Part shown: piece after piece, positions 21,034-25,608 of the stretch
Position numbering within the stretch: position 1 is the first letter of the stretch
How the letters are laid out: each line of letters begins with the position of its first letter
Virus record (IMG/VR): IMGVR_UViG_3300035670_001146
Span: 1-25,608 of that record
Reading direction: 5' to 3' (one strand)
Origin: a virus
Length of the DNA stretch: 25,608 nt
Translations under genes and position numbers: made by a program
The notes under the pieces: model-generated
Database searches by the model: none
Seen by the model: the letters and a program-made list of their open reading frames with translations, nothing else
Told to the model about the DNA's origin: nothing

Positions 21034-22182
21034 TTGAAAGATACCGTTGCCATTGTAGGAAGTCACCCCAAGACGCGGACAGAGTTTGATTTCACGCGGA
21101 CGGATTGCGACATTTGGGTGTTCAATGAGGCACTAAGCAACCCAAGCGAAACATGGTGTCCTCGTGCGGATGCGGTTTTCCAGATGCACGCCCCGGTCAT
21201 TTGGAAGAACCCGAAGAACAGAAACCACGCGGGGCATTACGACTGGCTGAAAACACAAACTGAGACAGTCGTTTACATGCAGGATAAGTATGATGACGTG
21301 CCGAAATCGGTACGCTTCCCACTTGAAGATGTTTTTCAAGGCTTGCACTTTAACAAACGCTATATTACTTCATCGGTTGCTTATGCCTTGGCACTCGCCG
21401 CGTCCATGAACTACAAAAAGATTGAACTGTACGGCGTGGAGATGGAAACGGACACAGAGTATAGATACCAGCGCGACGGCGTGGCTTTGTGGGTCGGTGT
21501 GGCACTTGGCAGGGGCATCGAGGTCGAGTTGCATTGTGGGATGCTATCCGCCCCGCTGTATGGGTATGAAGGCGATGTAAAGATTGACTACAAACTGTTT
21601 ACAGACAAGATTGAGGAAGTCAACGCCAAACAACCAGACATCGAAGCGCAGTATAACGAAAAGATGAAAGCGACATCCGAGAAGATCAAGCATTTCATGG
21701 AAACTGGCAAGGATGGAGGCGAGATCGTCAAGGCGGTGCAGGAGCAATTGCATCACGGCATTCAGTTCGGGCAATTGGATGGTGTCAGGCAGGAGAATGA
21801 ACGCTATAAGGACAAAGCCGATACCATGATTGCCGCCTCCGGTGAATTCATCTTTTCAAGGCAGGAGTTTGAGGCAGCGCGACAGGCTTTGAATAAAAAG
21901 CAGGTCGAGTTAATGCAGAAAAGCAACGTACTTGCTGGACAGGTTGACGCCGCTTTCAAACGTGCGGAGAAAGTCAAGAATAAGCAACGCCGCAAAAAGG
22001 TTATGACCGATTTCATCAAGATGATGGACGCCTACATCAAAACGACCATTACCACCGCCATGATAGTGGGTGCAATCGAAGAAAACACACGCCTGTTAAA
22101 TATCCTTGACGAGAAGATCAAGGCGGCGGGCGGGTCCAAGTCTGAAGAGGTCATGTTGGAGGCGTATGCGAATCGGTCTTAA
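21034..22182 (+). CDS. DUF115-like N-domain fused to a long coiled coil
   Basis: A 382-residue protein starting at a TTG with AAAGG upstream; an ATG four bases earlier is in another frame and stops early. Residues about 1-180 resemble the GNGPSL/DUF115-type protein at 14422: VAIVGSHPKTRTEF at the N-terminus (GSHPKT in place of GNGPSL), CDIWVFNEAL, and VAYALALAASMNYKKIELYGVEM in the middle. Residues about 190-360 are highly charged and helical (EKMKATSEKIKHFMETG, YKDKADTMIAASGEFIFSRQ), probably a coiled coil. The fusion may tether a sugar- or nucleotide-binding domain to a structural partner. It overlaps the next glycosyltransferase gene by 17 bases. The enzymatic activity is not established. 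Confidence 0.65.
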   Translation: MKDTVAIVGSHPKTRTEFDFTRTDCDIWVFNEALSNPSETWCPRADAVFQMHAPVIWKNPKNRNHAGHYDWLKTQTETVVYMQDKYDDVPKSVRFPLEDVFQGLHFNKRYITSSVAYALALAASMNYKKIELYGVEMETDTEYRYQRDGVALWVGVALGRGIEVELHCGMLSAPLYGYEGDVKIDYKLFTDKIEEVNAKQPDIEAQYNEKMKATSEKIKHFMETGKDGGEIVKAVQEQLHHGIQFGQLDGVRQENERYKDKADTMIAASGEFIFSRQEFEAARQALNKKQVELMQKSNVLAGQVDAAFKRAEKVKNKQRRKKVMTDFIKMMDAYIKTTITTAMIVGAIEENTRLLNILDEKIKAAGGSKSEEVMLEAYANRS

Positions 22183-22999
22183 TCCCCTACGCTCTGCAAA
22201 GGTCGGATACTACCATCCCGTTATTCTTGCAGTTATCACCCACCTGCCCAATATGGAAGGGTATCACGAACACAGGCTGGAAGTTATCCAACGGTGCATT
22301 CAAAGTATGACAGAGTTTGCGGGACGCCCTTTCAGCCTTGCGGTTTGGGATAACGGCTCATGTCAATCGCTAAGGAACTGGATACCACTACTCAAGCCCG
22401 CTGTATTCGTTCAATCTGAGAATGTCGGTAAAGCATCGGCGCGAGTGGCATTGTTTCGGATGTTCCCGCCTAATAGCATTATCGCCATGAGTGACGACGA
22501 CATTTTATATTATCCCGGCTGGCTTGATGCTCAAATGGAATTACTCGAAACATATCCGAATGCGGCTTGTGTTTCAGGTAATCCGATTAGGACATCATTC
22601 CGCTGGGGATGTGAGAATACTAAAAAGTGGATGAAGAAGAACGCCAGTTTAGAGGTAGGCAGATTCATCCCCGACCAATACGAGCGTGATTTCTGTATAA
22701 GCATTGGGCGCGACCCGGTAGTTCATAAAAAGAACACGCTAAAGGATATGGACTACAGAGGACAATATAAAGGTGTGTACGCTTATGCGACATCTCATCA
22801 TTGCCAGTTTATCAGCGTGGCGGGCAGGGTGCTTGGCGCGATGAAGTACGATAACGACGCAATGGGCGACGAAAAGCCCTTTGATATAGCGATGGATAAA
22901 ATAGGATTGAGATTGTCAACAGTGAAACGGTACTCACGTCACATTGGCAATTTTATACACGATGAATTGAGAAAAGACATTAGAAATTTGGGACTTTAG
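22166..22999 (+). CDS. Glycosyltransferase family 2-like protein (3)
   Basis: A 277-residue GT-A protein. ATG 22166, with GGAGG just upstream, is preferred; an extension in frame to 22106 would add a basic segment overlapping the previous gene. Motifs: VILAVITHLPNMEGYHEHRLEV at 19-40, LAVWDNGS at 58-65, ENVGKASARVALF, and MSDDDILYYPGWL at 108-120, where Asp110-Asp112 is the metal-binding DxD. The second half contains VSGNPIRTSFRWG and YATSHHCQFISVAG. It lies between the tail terminator-like gene and the tail tube gene. Its product may glycosylate a virion protein or a host surface sugar; no acceptor can be read from the sequence. Confidence 0.85.
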   Translation: MRIGLNPLRSAKVGYYHPVILAVITHLPNMEGYHEHRLEVIQRCIQSMTEFAGRPFSLAVWDNGSCQSLRNWIPLLKPAVFVQSENVGKASARVALFRMFPPNSIIAMSDDDILYYPGWLDAQMELLETYPNAACVSGNPIRTSFRWGCENTKKWMKKNASLEVGRFIPDQYERDFCISIGRDPVVHKKNTLKDMDYRGQYKGVYAYATSHHCQFISVAGRVLGAMKYDNDAMGDEKPFDIAMDKIGLRLSTVKRYSRHIGNFIHDELRKDIRNLGL

Positions 23000-23054
23000 G
23001 GGAGCCGAAAGGCAGAAAGATTTGAGGTCTTGAATGATTAAAGGAGATTAGACC

Positions 23055-24071
23055 ATGCCAGGAATAACAGCATTACGCAAAGTACAGATCGGAACGATGG
23101 CACTAAACGGAACGACCGATATACCAACCTTCATGTGGACGGGGACGGGCGTGATTGACGACATCCGTGAGGTGGTATTCCCCGAGGAGAACGTCGGCAT
23201 CATCGGCGGCTCTGGACGTTCCTACACATCCAAAACAGGCGCAGAAATCACGCTGGAAGAGGCTTGCAGCTTTGAAGAACTGCCCTACATCCTCAATAGT
23301 GCAATTTATTCATCCACCGCCACAACCGACACAGGGGTGGGTACTGGATTGATACGCACATGGAACATGCAGACCGTTTCAACTGACTTGATCGCTTCGT
23401 CTGACATCGCCTATCTGGTAATCGAAGGAGGAGACAACCAGCAGGCGGAAATCATGCGTAGCGGTTTCGTCCGTGAGTTGACCTTTAGCGGTTCGCAGGG
23501 CGAGGCGGTTATGGTGTCTGCTCTTGTTGAAGGACAGGGCGTGACTACCACCACATACACAGCAGGATTAACCACCCTGTCAGGGATCGAAACGATCTTG
23601 ACCAGCAAGGGCAAAATCTGGATTGACCCATCGAGCGATACCATTGGGACTACACAAAAAAGTGCTACCCTCTTGTCATTTGAATTGACGATGAATCCGA
23701 CAGGCTGGCAGCCCATCCCCGTTGGTGACGGTAACCTGTATTTCACAAGCGTCAAATTTGTCGGCAACCAGCCAGAGCTACAGGTCACATTTGAGCATGA
23801 CGCCACAGCCACAGCCGAAATCGCCGCATGGCGGGCAGAAACCGAACGGGCGTTGAGGTTGCAATTTGAAGGTACAGCCTTGACCGCCGCAGGCGCGTAC
23901 ACGTACAAAACGCTCCGCTTTGACCTGTACGGTAAATGGATGGAGTTCGAGCCGCTGGACGATCAGGACGGCAATAATGTCGTGACTGGTACGTTCCGCG
24001 TGGCATGGTCAACAGCCGCCAGTAAAAAGGGAACGATTGTGCTTGTCAATGAGACAGTGGCGCCCGCTTAG
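23055..24071 (+). CDS. Major tail tube protein
   Basis: A 338-residue beta-rich protein, expected to stack as rings forming the inner tail tube. AAAGGAG lies upstream of the ATG. Support comes from composition (Thr/Gly/Val-rich, alternating strands such as GLIRTWNMQTVSTDLIA and REVVFPEENVGIIGGSGRSY), from the block YKTLRFDLYGKWMEFEPLDDQDGN near the end, and above all from its place: directly before the frameshifting chaperone pair and the tape measure gene. It is longer than the lambda-type tube protein, so an extra outer domain is possible. Confidence 0.75.
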   Translation: MPGITALRKVQIGTMALNGTTDIPTFMWTGTGVIDDIREVVFPEENVGIIGGSGRSYTSKTGAEITLEEACSFEELPYILNSAIYSSTATTDTGVGTGLIRTWNMQTVSTDLIASSDIAYLVIEGGDNQQAEIMRSGFVRELTFSGSQGEAVMVSALVEGQGVTTTTYTAGLTTLSGIETILTSKGKIWIDPSSDTIGTTQKSATLLSFELTMNPTGWQPIPVGDGNLYFTSVKFVGNQPELQVTFEHDATATAEIAAWRAETERALRLQFEGTALTAAGAYTYKTLRFDLYGKWMEFEPLDDQDGNNVVTGTFRVAWSTAASKKGTIVLVNETVAPA

Positions 24072-24085
24072 TAGAAAGGTAGAAT

Positions 24086-24349
24086 GTGACAACGATTAGA
24101 TTAGAGTTGAAAGAAGATGACATAAAACTGAAATGGCGCGATTTTGAGGCACTGGAAACAAAGCAGTTACACCTTTTACGCCCCATCATTGCCCGTTATA
24201 TGGTAGACGATAACGGCAACAGGATACCGGAAGCAAAAGCGAATGATATGTTGCTTGACCTTGATTTTGACCAGATGAACAAGGTCAGCGACGCATTTAT
24301 AAAGTTCATCACGGATAGCGCGCTAAACCCTCAGACCGCCGCCTCTTAG
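24086..24349 (+). CDS. Tail assembly chaperone, short form
   Basis: An 87-residue protein starting at GTG 24086 with an AAAGG site upstream. It is charged and helical (LELKEDDIKLKWRDFEALET, DFDQMNKVSDAFIKFITD). This place, between tail tube and tape measure, is where siphophages keep the chaperone (lambda gpG-type) that wraps the tape measure before tail polymerisation. A slippery heptamer 18 bases before its stop gives access to a second frame encoding the longer form. Confidence 0.75.
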   Translation: MTTIRLELKEDDIKLKWRDFEALETKQLHLLRPIIARYMVDDNGNRIPEAKANDMLLDLDFDQMNKVSDAFIKFITDSALNPQTAAS

Positions 24350-24576
24350 TAAGAGCCATACAGGGCGGGGCGAAAGATACCCCGCTCTGGTTTGGGGCAT
24401 GGAGCGCGGCGAAGGATTGGCACATTCCACCCTGGGAGATCATGAATGAACCGGGCGAAGATTGGACAAAAATGAAATGGCTAATCCGTCATAACTTTGT
24501 AATGGAACAACTAAACAAACGCGCCGAGCGTGAGGCGCGGTTTGCCAAGAGGCGAAAGAATGGCGCAAGAAGTTAG
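24086..24576 (+). CDS. Tail assembly chaperone, long form made by -1 frameshift (join 24086..24331, 24331..24576)
   Basis: After the slippery site the -1 frame stays open to TAG at 24574-24576, adding about 80 residues that have no start codon of their own near the beginning. The extension contains AIQGGAKDTPLWFGAWSAAKDWHIPPWEIM and ends with a basic helix (NKRAEREARFAKRRKNGARS). This is the gpGT-type chaperone layout of siphophages: a charged N-part shared with the short form and a C-part that binds the tail tube protein. The final 17 bases overlap the tape measure start. The efficiency of the shift cannot be judged from sequence. Confidence 0.75.
24325..24331 (+). promoter_or_regulatory. 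Programmed -1 frameshift slippery heptamer A-AAC-CCT
   Basis: In the zero frame the bases read A AAC CCT, an exact X-XXY-YYZ slippery heptamer. Shifting back one base moves the ribosome into the frame encoding the chaperone extension. Downstream stems that may stimulate the shift are CTCTT/AAGAG (24343-24355) and GCGGGG/CCCCGC (24365-24385). Confidence 0.75.
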
Positions 24577-25608
24577 CATAATCATAAACGGACAGGACAG
24601 GTCGCAGGGCGCATTCAAGAGCGCCCAAAATTCGATTAGCGGACTAATAAAAGGCGCGGGTCTTTTGGCGGCGGCTGGCGCGGCGGCGTTTGTGGCATTG
24701 GGCAAACAGGCACTGGACGCAACCGCAGAATGGGAACGCATGGAAATGACCATGCAATCCCTTGTCGCGCGTGAACTGAAAACAGCAGACGCCACAATGA
24801 CAATGACGGACGCACTCGCCGCCGCTGGTCCGCGTGCTGAGGAGCTTTTAGGCTGGATTCAAAAACTGGCTATTGAATCCCCGTTTGATATTGAGGGTGT
24901 GGCGACTGCCTATCGTACCGCTTTAGCCTATGGTTTCACGTCAGAACGGGCGCAAGAATTGACGCAAAACATGATTGACTTTGCCGCCGCAACCGGTCAG
25001 CCTGTTAGTGTAATGAACCAAATGGCGCTGGCATTGGGGCAGGTACAGGCAAAAGGCAAACTGGCAGGGCAGGAAATCCTACAGTTGGTTAATGCTGGCG
25101 TGCCTGTAAATGACATCTTAAAAAAGATGGGATATAACCTTGACGATGTAAGCAAGGGGCTTGTAAATGCAGATGATTTTCTTGCGGCGTTTAGTGAAAC
25201 GATGGAGAGCGATTTTGGAGGCGCGGCAAAGCGTCAGACAAATACATGGGCGGGGCTTTTGAACTCACTGGACGATATAAAGAAGATTGGTTTGCGTGAG
25301 TTCTTCGCTGGCATTTTCGACGTATTGCAGCCGCTTGTCTCAAAGTTTGCCGAATGGTTGCAGGGACCGGGGCTTGAGAAATTAAAAGAGTGGGGGCAGG
25401 CAATGGGTAATTTTACTCAAAATATCCTGAAAGGTTTTGAGGCGTTGCAGGGAATGAGCGCCGGGGATATGTTTGAAAAGATTTTACCGAGCGGCTTTAT
25501 AGACTTGACAAGCGCGTTCAAGAGTTCGATTGAGTCTGTTGACTGGCAGGGTATCAGCCGCGACATTGCCGCAAAGATTGATTCGATTGATTGGTCTGCG
25601 GCTGGCAA
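24560..25608 (+). CDS. Tape measure protein (3' truncated by window edge)
   Basis: The frame is open from ATG 24560 to the right edge, giving 349 residues of a longer protein that sets tail length. The N-terminus (MAQEVSIIINGQDRSQGAFK) is followed by a hydrophobic Ala-rich segment near 33-50 (KGAGLLAAAGAAAFVALG). Helical stretches follow, then the family block GQVQAKGKLAGQEILQLVNAGVPV near 170-195, typical of the tape measure N-terminal domain. DWQGIS, then SIDWSAAG near the end, suggest the start of short tryptophan-containing repeats. AAGAGG lies upstream, and the start overlaps the chaperone extension by 17 bases. Confidence 0.85.
   Translation, partial: MAQEVSIIINGQDRSQGAFKSAQNSISGLIKGAGLLAAAGAAAFVALGKQALDATAEWERMEMTMQSLVARELKTADATMTMTDALAAAGPRAEELLGWIQKLAIESPFDIEGVATAYRTALAYGFTSERAQELTQNMIDFAAATGQPVSVMNQMALALGQVQAKGKLAGQEILQLVNAGVPVNDILKKMGYNLDDVSKGLVNADDFLAAFSETMESDFGGAAKRQTNTWAGLLNSLDDIKKIGLREFFAGIFDVLQPLVSKFAEWLQGPGLEKLKEWGQAMGNFTQNILKGFEALQGMSAGDMFEKILPSGFIDLTSAFKSSIESVDWQGISRDIAAKIDSIDWSAAG

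Noticed and set aside
21030-21092. ATG 21030 as the start of the gene after the tail terminator
   Set aside because: It is in a different frame that stops after about 20 codons; the long frame begins at TTG 21034.
24349-24560. Separate gene in the gap between the tail chaperone and the tape measure
   Set aside because: The open frame there has no start codon or ribosome binding site near its beginning, and a slippery heptamer explains its translation as a frameshift extension.

Overview
This window is about 25.6 kb of a tailed double-stranded DNA bacteriophage (or prophage) with siphovirus-type architecture. Every supported gene is on the + strand. They are tightly packed, with many ATGA, GTGA or TAATG stop/start overlaps and Shine-Dalgarno sites of the GAGG/AGGAG type. 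Family-level marks are the terminase pair, an HK97-type portal, a MuF-like head protein, a fused prohead protease/major capsid protein, connectors, a tail tube protein, a frameshifting tail assembly chaperone pair and the start of a tape measure protein. I see no integrase, repressor, replication gene, tRNA or CRISPR array, so lifestyle cannot be decided. The host is not identified by the sequence. The endolysin implies a peptidoglycan-bearing bacterium. A Chloroflexota (Anaerolineae-like) host is only a guess, from the style of the Thr/Pro-linked lipoprotein and SH3-like domains.

Layout. (1) 1-3428, lysis and envelope region: the end of a lipoprotein with an SH3-like domain, two small proteins, a multidomain endolysin (GH25 muramidase, phosphodiester glycosidase, SH3-like domain, EPPV repeats), a hypothetical protein, a small zinc-ribbon-like protein and a holin-like protein, closed by an intrinsic terminator. 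(2) 3429-5106, accessory genes: a coiled-coil membrane protein behind a structured leader, a metallophosphoesterase and a small HExxH protein. (3) 5107-7862, receptor-binding region: a DNRLRE-like fibre protein, a small Ig-like protein and a tailspike-like protein with Ig-like, DNRLRE-like and GH16 domains, then a small unknown. (4) 7859-13005, packaging and head start: small and large terminase, portal, virion protein and two small proteins. (5) 12987-16281, cargo cassette: radical SAM/SPASM protein, methyltransferase, a GNGPSL-motif DUF115-like protein and two family-2-type glycosyltransferases, set between head genes. (6) 16278-19934, head: MuF-like protein, gp10-like protein, a structured leader, the protease-capsid fusion and a decoration-like protein. 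(7) 19980-25608, connectors and tail: two connectors, a second DUF115-like protein plus glycosyltransferase, tail tube, tail assembly chaperones with a -1 slippery site, and the tape measure protein, which runs off the right edge.

How it works together. The virion genes form one nearly continuous transcription unit. Expression appears tuned by RNA devices: a leader with mutually exclusive hairpins before the capsid gene, a possible internal start that would make capsid separately from its fused protease, and a programmed frameshift in the chaperone gene. The main surprise is two sugar-modification clusters embedded among head and tail genes. They suggest that the phage glycosylates or otherwise decorates its own virion or the host surface. 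Because the first cluster pairs glycosyltransferases with a radical SAM/SPASM enzyme and a methyltransferase, it is the best candidate here for an undescribed system.
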